Assembly (NCBI GenBank): GCA_021732365.1
Contig: JAKFVD010000025.1
Coordinates: 1 to 64,000 of the forward strand
Reading direction: 5' to 3'
From: Methylotenera sp.
GTDB taxonomy: Bacteria > Pseudomonadota > Gammaproteobacteria > Burkholderiales > Methylophilaceae
DNA length: 64,000 nucleotides
The notes beneath the pieces are model-generated. The model searched no databases and was not told the DNA's origin. It saw only the letters and a list, made by a program, of their open reading frames with translations. Of this stretch, positions 34,756-43,004 are shown one piece after another (position 1 is the first letter of the stretch; each line of letters starts with the position of its first letter). A program made the position numbers and the translations under genes.

Positions 34756-35481
34756 TTACTCCTCAATAACCGCTGTGGTATAAACATCCTGCACATCATC
34801 CAAATCTTCCAGCGCATCCAGAATTTTTTGCATTTTTATTGCATCATCCCCTGTAAAAACTGTTTCAACGCTTGGTTTCATCATCACTTCCGCCATTACG
34901 GCTTTTAAGCCTGCGGCTTCCATCGCTTCTTTAATGGCGATAAAATCATTGGGCGGGGTGATGACTTCAATACTGCCGTCTTCATCGGTGACGATATCTT
35001 CTGCGCCTGCTTCAAGCGCTACTTCCATTACTTTATCTTCAGAAGTGCCTGGCTCATACAGAATGCTGCCACAGTGCTTAAACATAAAAGCCACAGAGCC
35101 ATCGGTGCCTAAATTACCGCCAAACTTAGTTAGTGCATGGCGCACATCAGCCACTGCACGTTGTTTATTATCGGTTAAGCAATCAATAATAATCGCTGCG
35201 CCACTAATACCATAACCTTCGTAACGAATCTCTTCATAATTGACGCCTTCTAATTCGCCCGTACCTTTTTTAATGGCACGCGTAATATTGTCGGCTGGCA
35301 TGTTTTCTTCTTTTGCCTCAGCCACAGCGGCGCGCAGGCGCGGATTCATGGTGACGTCACCACCGCTTAAACGCGCGGCTACCGTGATTTCTTTGATGAG
35401 TTTGGTGAAGATTTTGCCGCGTTTGGCATCTTGGCGACCTTTGCGGTGCTGAATATTTGCCCATTTACTATGCCCTGCCAT
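34756..35481 (-). CDS. yebC: YebC/TACO1-family protein
   Basis: A 241-aa protein beginning [21 protein letters not shown], the family signature. The three-domain order is intact, with [16 protein letters not shown] and the ending VYTTAVIEE. Members act as transcription regulators or as helpers of ribosomes stalled on polyproline. It is usually directly upstream of ruvC, but here a nuclease-like gene intervenes. Confidence 0.95.
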   Translation of the reverse strand: MAGHSKWANIQHRKGRQDAKRGKIFTKLIKEITVAARLSGGDVTMNPRLRAAVAEAKEENMPADNITRAIKKGTGELEGVNYEEIRYEGYGISGAAIIIDCLTDNKQRAVADVRHALTKFGGNLGTDGSVAFMFKHCGSILYEPGTSEDKVMEVALEAGAEDIVTDEDGSIEVITPPNDFIAIKEAMEAAGLKAVMAEVMMKPSVETVFTGDDAIKMQKILDALEDLDDVQDVYTTAVIEE

Positions 35482-35553
35482 ACTGTTTTCCTTGAAATTT
35501 ATGCGTCGATATGTTGTATATATCCGTGCATTTTATCATAGGCTGGATGCAGT

Positions 35554-36474
35554 TTATTCTTGGCCTTGTGCGCAATCTACTGGCTGATGTTTGCGCATGG
35601 TAATGACGGATATTTGCACCAGCGCCAATGCAATTAACAGCATGCCAATCAGCTCAAATATGTTGGGTACTTCATTCAATTGTATCCATGCAGCAATCAC
35701 ACCAATCACGGGCGCTAACATAGATGCCATACTGGCAACGCCTGCGGGCAAGCGTTGCAAGGCATATAGCCAAAGCAGCCAAGCTAGCGCGCCACTTAAA
35801 ATTACATTAAACAGCACGGCCCCAATAAAATAGCCTGTCCATTGAATCGGCGGGGCAGGCACTATAAAGGCAATTGCTAACATGGGCACAGAGCCAAGCA
35901 ACATAGGCCAAGCCGTCAGGTTAAGTAAATCTAAATGAGGGCTGCGTTGATGTAGTTTTTTAGAAATAATCGCCGATAATGCCCACGATACGCCAGAACA
36001 GATGGCCAGAAACATGCTAAAACCATCTGCCTTAATATGCAATGGATCAAAAATAAGCACCATGCCAAACACGGCAGAAACCACCGCTAGCCATTGCCAG
36101 CCTTGCACTTTTTCGCCAAGCATTGGCCAAGCAAATAACATCACCCAAAATGGCATGGTGTAGGTTAATACAGCAGTTTTGCCAGCGCCACCCTCAACCA
36201 GCGCCCAAATCAGCAAGCCAGTAAAGCCTATAGTTTGCAATAATCCCAGCACAAGCATGGTGGGAAATTCTTTTAAGCCCAAAGGTCTTTTAGTGAAATA
36301 AATCACCACAAACAGCACTAGCGCACCTAAAAAAGTACGTAGTGCCGCAAACTGAAAAGGCCCTGCATATTGCAATGCGCTTTTCATCACCACCCAGTTA
36401 TAGCCCCAAATGATGGTTAATATAAGCAAAGCAGTAAATGCGCGTAAAGTGATTTTGGTACTGTGTTTTAGCAT
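35554..36474 (-). CDS. EamA-family (DMT superfamily) transporter
   Basis: A 306-aa inner-membrane protein with ten hydrophobic segments arranged as two EamA repeats (each about 140 residues; the repeats start at WGYNWVVMKSALQYA and SGVSWALSAIISKK). It probably exports an amino acid or metabolite, but the substrate cannot be read. It is a single gene between yebC and the CBS gene. The upstream region is shared with the divergent CBS gene. Confidence 0.88.
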   Translation of the reverse strand: MLKHSTKITLRAFTALLILTIIWGYNWVVMKSALQYAGPFQFAALRTFLGALVLFVVIYFTKRPLGLKEFPTMLVLGLLQTIGFTGLLIWALVEGGAGKTAVLTYTMPFWVMLFAWPMLGEKVQGWQWLAVVSAVFGMVLIFDPLHIKADGFSMFLAICSGVSWALSAIISKKLHQRSPHLDLLNLTAWPMLLGSVPMLAIAFIVPAPPIQWTGYFIGAVLFNVILSGALAWLLWLYALQRLPAGVASMASMLAPVIGVIAAWIQLNEVPNIFELIGMLLIALALVQISVITMRKHQPVDCAQGQE

Positions 36475-36658
36475 TATTTTAAGGGTTAAGATTCACTGTA
36501 TTGATGGCTTTACTGTCGCTGTTTCAGCTAAAAGATACACGCACTTTTTGAGTTGGCGGTTTCATATAATTAGTAATTTTATCACTTATTTAAGTGGCAG
36601 ATATTGGCTAAATTATTTATCGGTGTATATTTAAAGTGCTAACAAGCGGGAGAAGATC

Positions 36659-37090
36659 ATGAAAACCTTACAACAAATATTAAACGATAAAAAACATAAA
36701 GAAGTGATTAGCATTGCCCCCAATCGCCCTGTATTTGATGCGCTGGTGATTTTGGCTGAGTACAAAATTGGCGCGCTGGCTGTGATTGAAGAGGGCAAGC
36801 TAGTGGGTATTTTTTCTGAACGCGATTATGCGCGCGAGGTCGTTTTGAAAGGTCGCTCATCTAAAACTACCCAAGTATCTGAAGTGATGAGTGATAAAGT
36901 CATTTTTGGAAAAGCGGATGATTTAGTCGAAAGCGCTATGAGCCTGATGAGTGAAAAACGCATACGTCATTTGCCTGTTTTAAATGGCGAAGAATTATCT
37001 GGCATGCTGTCATTAGGTGATCTGGTTAAAGAAACTATTAGCTATCAGCAACGCTTAATTAAAGAGCTTGAGCAGTATATTCGCGGCTAG
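36659..37090 (+). CDS. CBS-domain pair protein
   Basis: A 143-aa protein consisting of two CBS motifs (about 10-65, with VGIFSERDYAREVVLKGRS, and 75-132, with MSEKRIRHLPVLNGEELSGMLSLGDL). Such stand-alone pairs bind adenine nucleotides. The function is not known. The start has GGGAGAAG a few bases upstream. It is the gene immediately before pqqA but is separated from it by 186 bases. Confidence 0.9.
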   Translation: MKTLQQILNDKKHKEVISIAPNRPVFDALVILAEYKIGALAVIEEGKLVGIFSERDYAREVVLKGRSSKTTQVSEVMSDKVIFGKADDLVESAMSLMSEKRIRHLPVLNGEELSGMLSLGDLVKETISYQQRLIKELEQYIRG

Positions 37091-37276
37091 TTTCAGTAGC
37101 TAAGCAATTTATGAGTTCAGGCTCATGAAAATGCTTAAGCTTAGTTAATGGCTAATTGCAGTGCCTAAACCTAACAACAGGCGCACAATGCAGTCATACA
37201 AACAAGCAACGAATGAATACAAAGTTAACGGTTTGTTGTGATACTAAATTTTACTAATTGAAAAAGGATATTTATC

Positions 37277-37348
37277 ATGTGGACAACACCAGCAGCTACA
37301 GAAATGCGTTTTGGCTTTGAAGTAACAATGTACGTAATGAATAAATAA
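37277..37348 (+). CDS. pqqA: Coenzyme PQQ precursor peptide PqqA
   Basis: A 23-residue peptide, too short for most ORF searches. It has the PqqA pattern MWTTPA...EMRFGFEVTMY, with Glu-15 and Tyr-19, the two residues cross-linked by PqqE and converted into PQQ. AAGGAT lies about nine bases before the ATG, and a strong terminator follows after 18 bases. No pqqBCDE genes are in the window, so this is a free-standing copy. PQQ is the cofactor of methanol dehydrogenase, which fits a methylotroph needing large amounts of precursor. Confidence 0.93.
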   Translation: MWTTPAATEMRFGFEVTMYVMNK

Positions 37349-37366
37349 AATTTGTTCATTGTAAAT

Positions 37367-37392
37367 AAAAGGGAGCAATTGCTCCCTTTTTT
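37367..37392 (+). terminator. Terminator after pqqA
   Basis: A perfectly palindromic 24-base sequence (37367-37390) with AAAA and TTTT ends runs into further T's. It makes pqqA a monocistronic unit. Confidence 0.9.
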
Positions 37393-37467
37393 GTTGTTAA
37401 AAAAAGTGACTTAACCAGTTTTTAAGCCGAAATTTTCATTCAAACTATTAATCAATTACTTGGCGTA

Positions 37468-37902
37468 TTACTCACCAATAATTTTAACCAGCACGCGCTT
37501 TTTGCGTCTACCATCAAATTCGCCGTAAAAAATCTGCTCCCATGGCCCAAAATCTAAATGGCCTTCAGTAATCGCCACTACTACTTCGCGGCCCATAATC
37601 TGGCGTTTCATGTGTGCATCGGCATTATCTTCGCCCGTATCATTATGGCGATAGCTGCTTACTGGTTCGTGCGGCGCAAGCTTTTCAAGCCATTGCGTAT
37701 AATCATGATGCAAACCCCGCTCATCATCATTAATAAACACGCTGGCGGTAATGTGCATGGCGTTCACCAACACCAAACCCTCACGCACGCCGCTCTCGCG
37801 CAAACATTCATTAATCTGTTCAGTAATACGGATAAACGCCACACGGGTGGGCGGGTTAAACCAGAGTTCTTTGCGGTAGCTTTTCATGCGAAATCTCCTC
37901 AA
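37468..37902 (-). CDS. yjbQ: YjbQ (UPF0047) family protein
   Basis: A 144-aa protein with the family's signatures: [18 protein letters not shown] and the [21 protein letters not shown] segment with conserved His/Asp, then [21 protein letters not shown]. Some members have weak thiamin phosphate synthase activity, but the true role is unsettled. An internal Met at residue 6 is a possible start. Confidence 0.9.
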   Translation of the reverse strand: MRRFRMKSYRKELWFNPPTRVAFIRITEQINECLRESGVREGLVLVNAMHITASVFINDDERGLHHDYTQWLEKLAPHEPVSSYRHNDTGEDNADAHMKRQIMGREVVVAITEGHLDFGPWEQIFYGEFDGRRKKRVLVKIIGE

Positions 37903-37967
37903 TTAATACACAATTTTAGCACCGACAATTGTTAATCGGCATGAATCAACGCATTAATTTAGGCAAT

Positions 37968-37998
37968 AAAAAAGGCCTCTTTAAAAGAAGCCTTTTTT
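37968..37998 (-). terminator. Terminator after the SoxYZ-like gene
   Basis: A 9-bp outer stem (37968-37976 with 37990-37998) with A and T runs at its ends sits 15 bases after the SoxYZ-like stop codon. Confidence 0.85.
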
Positions 37999-38013
37999 GC
38001 ACAGCTTGAGTGA

Positions 38014-38814
38014 TTAACTTTTTACTTCAACCGCATGTGTAAAGCTTTTACCTTCATTGTCTGTGGCTAATACTTCTAATTTGCCTGGCTCTGTAGGTAC
38101 AAAGTTAAATTTAAAATATGGGTCTTCTGCCGTGCCCACGCCCACATCTACTGTCATCACAGGTTTGCCGTTATATGTAAACTCGGTTTTGTTAATATAA
38201 AAAGCTGGCACAAAACCTTGCGATACTAAATCGCGCTGCAAACCAGTGCGCATCACGTGTTTAATGTTAAATGTGGCTGGCGTGGCTGCACCAATTTTCA
38301 CTTCTTCAACTTTCATTTTAATTTTACCAGCCGCCGCACGTGTGGCTGCTTCATCGTTTTCTACTGTGCCACCACAACCGCCTGCAGCGCGAATCTCACG
38401 TGATGCTAAATATAAATTACCTTTTGCATCTTCACCCACCAAACGCACAAACGCATCAGTTTCAAAACGAATACGCGTAGCCAGCTGAAAATCGCCTAAG
38501 GCATCGGTTAAATGATAAGTTGCAGTGAGTGGAATCGGATTTGCATCAACAAAAGCATATAGTTTTGTGATTTTTACGCCATTGGCCGCTGCATTATCAA
38601 TACTGTAAGTCACTGGCACTTGCGCACCACTCTCGGCACGGCGTGGCGCATCAATCTTCATAAAAGTCACTTCTTGCATCGCGCGTTTTTCAAAAAACGC
38701 TTCTTTCATCACAGGCCATAGTGTTGGATTAGGCTCTGCTATCACACTTGAACTTGCGCCAATAAGCAGACCAAATATAGCCAGTGAGCTTACTAAAAAT
38801 TGTTTTGTTTTCAT
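38014..38814 (-). CDS. Quinoprotein dehydrogenase-associated SoxYZ-like carrier
   Basis: About 266 aa, with a start chosen at the ATG with GGAG ten bases upstream (38814) because it opens a clear signal peptide ending near VIA-EPN. The SoxY-like half (about 30-140) ends in AAGGCGGT, the cysteine-bearing carrier arm of SoxY. The SoxZ-like half fills the C-terminus (about 160-266). This single-chain fusion is the type found beside PQQ dehydrogenases, not sulfur-oxidation operons. It lies 670 bases from pqqA. The periplasmic role, probably linked to methanol or alcohol oxidation, is inferred from this association. Confidence 0.88.
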   Translation of the reverse strand: MKTKQFLVSSLAIFGLLIGASSSVIAEPNPTLWPVMKEAFFEKRAMQEVTFMKIDAPRRAESGAQVPVTYSIDNAAANGVKITKLYAFVDANPIPLTATYHLTDALGDFQLATRIRFETDAFVRLVGEDAKGNLYLASREIRAAGGCGGTVENDEAATRAAAGKIKMKVEEVKIGAATPATFNIKHVMRTGLQRDLVSQGFVPAFYINKTEFTYNGKPVMTVDVGVGTAEDPYFKFNFVPTEPGKLEVLATDNEGKSFTHAVEVKS

Positions 38815-38993
38815 CTCATCTCCAAATCTGTTTTTACACAGAATTAACACGATTAGCTTTAATGTGTTAGTTAAAATTATGACTACCGTTCACTATTTTA
38901 GTTTTATTCAAGCGCTTGTATGTGATGCGAGTCACACAACAAAATTAAACAATCATTAAAGTTAGCAAATAAAAATTAGCTCAAAAAAAGTGG

Positions 38994-39401
38994 TTAACTT
39001 TTGCTGCGAAACTCTTCAAAATTCAACTCAATACCATTGCCTGCAGGGTCTTTAAAATTGATTTGTTTTACGCCGTTAATTAACGTGCGCGAGGTGTATG
39101 AAATTTGATGCGCAGACAAATGCGCTTCCATCGCGGGCATATCGTTGCAGGTAAACGATACATGGTCGTAAGTGCCGTTCACATGCAAATCAGGCGCGAG
39201 CTTACCACTTTCTTCGTCCCTTTTATATTCAGCCAAATGCACCACATCGTTATCACCAATATACAGCCAAAATCCATAACTAGTCGTTGCCGTGCGCGGC
39301 CCCACTTTTAAACCGACAATATCGCAATAAAAATCGCGCAACACATGCATCATGTCGCGGTTGGCGCGGAGGTTGATATGGTTAATTTCGGTGACTGGCA
39401 T
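38994..39401 (-). CDS. VOC-family (glyoxalase/dioxygenase fold) protein
   Basis: A 135-aa vicinal-oxygen-chelate protein with two beta-alpha-beta-beta-beta modules. Metal-ligand positions include His-8, the HLAEY His and the final Glu in GIELNFEE. Members do many reactions, and the substrate cannot be assigned. It is two bases from the upstream PIN-like gene and is likely co-transcribed with it. Confidence 0.82.
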   Translation of the reverse strand: MPVTEINHINLRANRDMMHVLRDFYCDIVGLKVGPRTATTSYGFWLYIGDNDVVHLAEYKRDEESGKLAPDLHVNGTYDHVSFTCNDMPAMEAHLSAHQISYTSRTLINGVKQINFKDPAGNGIELNFEEFRSKS

Positions 39402-39403
39402 AA

Positions 39404-39982
39404 TTAAAACTCGTAGGAAATAATATTGCTAGTTTCAGATATCAACTTATTAGCAAACAATATATCAATAATTCTATCAACATCAGATTGTGGAAGCTTT
39501 TTCTGAAACATAGCAGATATATGTTGAGTTAGAGTTTTGCGTCTGCGTGGCAAATTTCTTTTTTCAATCTTAGACAAAAGTTCCACTACTCTTTGATAGT
39601 CAGAGTCAGATTTGATTGGCTCCGAATCAAGCTCTAGCAAGCTATTTAAACGTTTGCATTTTAGACCGACCTTATTTAGGTAGCGAAGAAGCGGCTCAAA
39701 GCCCTTATCTTTTGAAAGGACTACACATGCTAAATCTGGTGACTTTTCCAAAACCCGTCCTAGGTGCATTGCAATATAAAAATCTAATGCATTACTTCCA
39801 TTACCTTCGACTTTTTGCCAATCAACTCTTGAACCAAGTTTCTGAGCGCTAGCAACTAAATCAATAGGAATGTTTTTCTGACTTGCACCCACAAAAATGA
39901 TAACTTGATATGTTGTATCCAACCTAGCCAAATCCACTTGCTGCACATTTTCAAAATCAACTAATAGTAATTTATTCAGCAT
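39404..39982 (-). CDS. PIN/NYN-like RNase-fold protein
   Basis: A 192-aa protein. LLLVDFENV near the N-terminus (Asp-9, Glu-11, Asn-12), NALDFYIAMHLG in the middle and LSKDKGFEPLL next match the acidic positions of PIN/NYN RNase domains. The C-terminal 60 residues are a helical, basic tail (NLPRRRKTLTQH). It sits 110 bases after aspS and two bases before the VOC gene, and is more AT-rich than either. RNase activity is inferred from fold motifs; it could be a defence or RNA-decay protein. Confidence 0.72.
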   Translation of the reverse strand: MLNKLLLVDFENVQQVDLARLDTTYQVIIFVGASQKNIPIDLVASAQKLGSRVDWQKVEGNGSNALDFYIAMHLGRVLEKSPDLACVVLSKDKGFEPLLRYLNKVGLKCKRLNSLLELDSEPIKSDSDYQRVVELLSKIEKRNLPRRRKTLTQHISAMFQKKLPQSDVDRIIDILFANKLISETSNIISYEF

Positions 39983-40092
39983 ATTAGCTTTCTAAAATGC
40001 AATTCACGATGCGAGAACTAGGCACATTCGCGTAGACAGTACGATTAGTACGGCAAGCGGATGTAACGACGTTATCGCGAAGTGAGTGCATT

Positions 40093-41883
40093 TTACGCCG
40101 CTGGATTTTGTGAACGAACGCGTATATGCAATTCACGTAACTGTTTCTCATCCACTTCATTCGGCGCATTGGTCATCAAACATTGCGCGCGTTGGGTTTT
40201 TGGGAAGGCAATTACGTCACGGATGGATTCGGCGCCAGCCATTAATGTCACCAAACGGTCTAAACCAAAAGCCAAACCGCCATGTGGAGGTGCGCCGTAT
40301 TGCAAGGCATCCAGCAAGAAGCCGAATTTTTCTTGCGCTTCTTCTTTGTTGATTTTGAGTGCATCGAATACTTTAGATTGCACATCTTGTTTATGGATAC
40401 GCACTGAACCGCCGCCCACTTCCCAGCCGTTTAACACCATATCGTACGCTTTTGAAAGCGCCGCACCTGGATTGCTGGTTAACAAATCTTCATGACCATC
40501 TTTAGGTGCGGTAAACGGATGATGCAAGGCTGCCCAGCGGTCGTTTTCTTCATCGTGTTCAAACATGGGGAAATCCACCACCCATAATGGTGCCCATGCG
40601 CGGCCATCAACATGGCCTTTATCGTGACCAACTTTTAAGCGTAATGCGCCTAATGCTTCGTTTACTACTTTGGTTTTATCTGCGCCAAAGAACACGATAT
40701 CGCCGTTTTGCGCGCCTGTGCGGTCGATAATCGCTTGCAATGCCGTGGCGTGAATATTTTTTACGATTGGGCTTTGCAGGCCTTCTTCGTTCAATTTAGT
40801 GACATCGTTGATTTTGATATAAGCCAAACCTTTTGCGCCGTAGATTTTAACGAATTCCGTATACGCATCAATTTCTGACCTTGCAATCGCGGCGCCATTA
40901 GGCACACGCAAAGCAGCCACACGGCCACCAGACATATTGGCTGCACCAGCGAATACTTTAAAGTCTACATCTTTCATCACGTCGGAAAGCTCTGTGATTT
41001 CTAAAGTCACGCGCATATCAGGCTTATCTGAACCGTAACGATTCATCGCCTCGCTAAATGGCATGCGTGGGAATTTAGCTGGTAAATCCACGTTTTGAAC
41101 CGATTTGAGCATTTGTCGAATCATTTCTTCGACAATATCCATAATCTCGTTTTCGCTTAAAAAAGATGTTTCAATATCCACTTGCGTGAATTCTGGCTGA
41201 CGGTCAGCACGTAAATCTTCATCGCGGAAGCATTTAGTGATTTGGAAATAACGGTCAAAGCCTGACACCATTAATAATTGCTTGAACAACTGCGGTGATT
41301 GCGGCAATGCAAAGAACTGGCCTGCATGCACACGGCTTGGCACTAAGTAATCGCGCGCACCTTCAGGTGTTGAACGCGTTAACATCGGTGTTTCTACTTC
41401 AATAAAGCCATTGGTGTCTAAATAGTCGCGCAAGGTTTTAGCCACGCGATAACGCAGCATCAGGTTTTTTTGCATGGCTGGGCGACGCAAATCGATGTAT
41501 CTGTGTTGCAATCTCACCGTTTCCGTCAGATTTTCATCATCTAACATAAATGGCGGCGTCAGCGATGCGTTTAAAATCTCGATTTCTGTCGCAATCATTT
41601 CGACTTCGCCAGTCGATAAGTTGGCGTTTACTGCGCCTTCTGGGCGCGCACGGACTACACAGGTGATTTTTAATACATATTCGCTACGCACCGACTCGGC
41701 CACTTTAAATGCTTCAACCGTATCAGGGTTCACCACAATTTGCGCCATGCCTTCGCGGTCGCGCAAATCAATAAAAATCACACCACCATGATCGCGGCGG
41801 CGATGCGCCCAGCCGCATAAACTAACAGTTTGGCCAATGTGGCTGCGGTTTAGATGGCCGCAATAATGTGTACGCATAGTCAT
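40093..41883 (-). CDS. aspS: Aspartate--tRNA(Asp/Asn) ligase
   Basis: A 596-aa bacterial-type class IIb synthetase: N-terminal OB anticodon-binding domain (about 1-105), a catalytic domain with motif 1, motif 2 ([16 protein letters not shown]) and motif 3 ([15 protein letters not shown]), and the GAD insertion domain at about 290-420. It charges tRNA-Asp and, where no AsnRS is used, tRNA-Asn. The true start may be Met-3 (MRTHYCGHL). The lone large gene is followed by a PIN-like gene after 110 bases. Confidence 0.98.
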   Translation of the reverse strand: MTMRTHYCGHLNRSHIGQTVSLCGWAHRRRDHGGVIFIDLRDREGMAQIVVNPDTVEAFKVAESVRSEYVLKITCVVRARPEGAVNANLSTGEVEMIATEIEILNASLTPPFMLDDENLTETVRLQHRYIDLRRPAMQKNLMLRYRVAKTLRDYLDTNGFIEVETPMLTRSTPEGARDYLVPSRVHAGQFFALPQSPQLFKQLLMVSGFDRYFQITKCFRDEDLRADRQPEFTQVDIETSFLSENEIMDIVEEMIRQMLKSVQNVDLPAKFPRMPFSEAMNRYGSDKPDMRVTLEITELSDVMKDVDFKVFAGAANMSGGRVAALRVPNGAAIARSEIDAYTEFVKIYGAKGLAYIKINDVTKLNEEGLQSPIVKNIHATALQAIIDRTGAQNGDIVFFGADKTKVVNEALGALRLKVGHDKGHVDGRAWAPLWVVDFPMFEHDEENDRWAALHHPFTAPKDGHEDLLTSNPGAALSKAYDMVLNGWEVGGGSVRIHKQDVQSKVFDALKINKEEAQEKFGFLLDALQYGAPPHGGLAFGLDRLVTLMAGAESIRDVIAFPKTQRAQCLMTNAPNEVDEKQLRELHIRVRSQNPAA

Positions 41884-41957
41884 AAAATAAATTTCGTTAA
41901 AAAATAGTGTTAAGTCGGCTGGTTGAATAAAGGTTTAGATAAAAGTTTTGAATAAAA

Positions 41958-42572
41958 TTAAAGCGGTAATTCGCGTGTTTTACGGTCTTTTGGGGTGACT
42001 GTGCCCATACTGATAATGTACTTCAACGCCTCGTCTACGCTCATATCCAGCTCTATCACATCAGCTCTTGGCAGCATCAGGAAAAAGCCAGAAGTCGGGT
42101 TGGGCGTTGTAGGCACGTAAACGCTAACGTAATCACCCACTAAGTGATTACTCACATCGCCACCTGGCGCGCCAGTTAAAAATGCAATCGTCCAGCTGCC
42201 TTGACGCGGATACTGAATCAACAAGGCTTTGCGAAACGCATTGCCAGAATCTGAAAACAGCGTATCTGACACCTGTTTAACACTGGAGTAAATGGTTTTG
42301 ACGAATGGCACGCGCGAAAGAAAACTCTCCCATAACGCGATTAATTGCTGCCCAAATATGTTGGTCGCTATTAAACCTGTGACAAAAATAATCACTAAAG
42401 TGAGGATTGCACCTAATCCAGGGACATTAAATCCAAATACATTTTTAGGCTGCCAAGCCGCTGGCAATAATAATAGGCTTTGATCCATGGTTTGAATCAG
42501 CGTGCTAATTACCCATATGGTAATAAATAAAGGCACTAACACCAGCAAGCCAGTAATAAAATATTTTTTCAT
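41958..42572 (-). CDS. DUF502 membrane protein
   Basis: A 204-aa inner-membrane protein of the DUF502 family: two transmembrane helices (about 5-27 and 52-74), then a soluble domain with SFLSRVPFVKTIYSSVKQ and YVPTTPNPTSGFF. Its function is unknown. It lies 75 bases upstream of aspS on the same strand and 20 bases after the zinc-ribbon gene, an order often kept in betaproteobacteria. Confidence 0.88.
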   Translation of the reverse strand: MKKYFITGLLVLVPLFITIWVISTLIQTMDQSLLLLPAAWQPKNVFGFNVPGLGAILTLVIIFVTGLIATNIFGQQLIALWESFLSRVPFVKTIYSSVKQVSDTLFSDSGNAFRKALLIQYPRQGSWTIAFLTGAPGGDVSNHLVGDYVSVYVPTTPNPTSGFFLMLPRADVIELDMSVDEALKYIISMGTVTPKDRKTRELPL

Positions 42573-42591
42573 GTTAGTTCAATTGGTTAAG

Positions 42592-42870
42592 TTAGTGACA
42601 GGCACAGCCTGTTTTACAAGCTGCTGGCGCATCTGTGCTGCTTGTTGAGGCTTCTGTGTTTGCTTTTGAGGATGCGTTTTTTGACGGTTTATCCTTAAAA
42701 TCGGTGGCATACCAACCACTGCCACTTAACTGAAAACTAGGCGCAGAAAGCATTTTACTGAATGTTTCTTGATTGCAATTTGGGCATGCAGTGGTGCTTG
42801 CATCGCTTATTTTGCGCAAAAGTTCTAGCTTGTGGCCGCAGCTTGTGCATTGAAAATCATAAATTGGCAT
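42592..42870 (-). CDS. FmdB-type zinc-ribbon protein
   Basis: A 92-aa protein. MPIYDFQCTSCGHKLELLRK with a CxxC and then CPNC forms the zinc ribbon, followed by the GSGWYATDFK segment of the FmdB family and a Cys-rich tail (CKTGCACH). Members were linked to formamidase/amidase gene regulation, but in betaproteobacteria they precede aspS and the DUF502 gene. The function is not established. Confidence 0.88.
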   Translation of the reverse strand: MPIYDFQCTSCGHKLELLRKISDASTTACPNCNQETFSKMLSAPSFQLSGSGWYATDFKDKPSKNASSKANTEASTSSTDAPAACKTGCACH

Positions 42871-43004
42871 GATTCTAGCTTATGAAGTTACAAATAATGT
42901 AAAAACAAAATTATAACTGATGTTGGCTAAATGTTTCAGTGCGCGTATTGAAATGCGTGTTTAGTCAATGCATTAACAGAGTTAAATCTATTTAGGAGTT
43001 TCAA

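Noticed and set aside
40000..40140. A 12-base direct repeat (CGTGAATTGCAT on the minus strand) at the aspS 3' end and just downstream of it, before the PIN-like gene
   Set aside because: It suggested a duplication scar from gene insertion, but it is too short and has no further similarity on either side.
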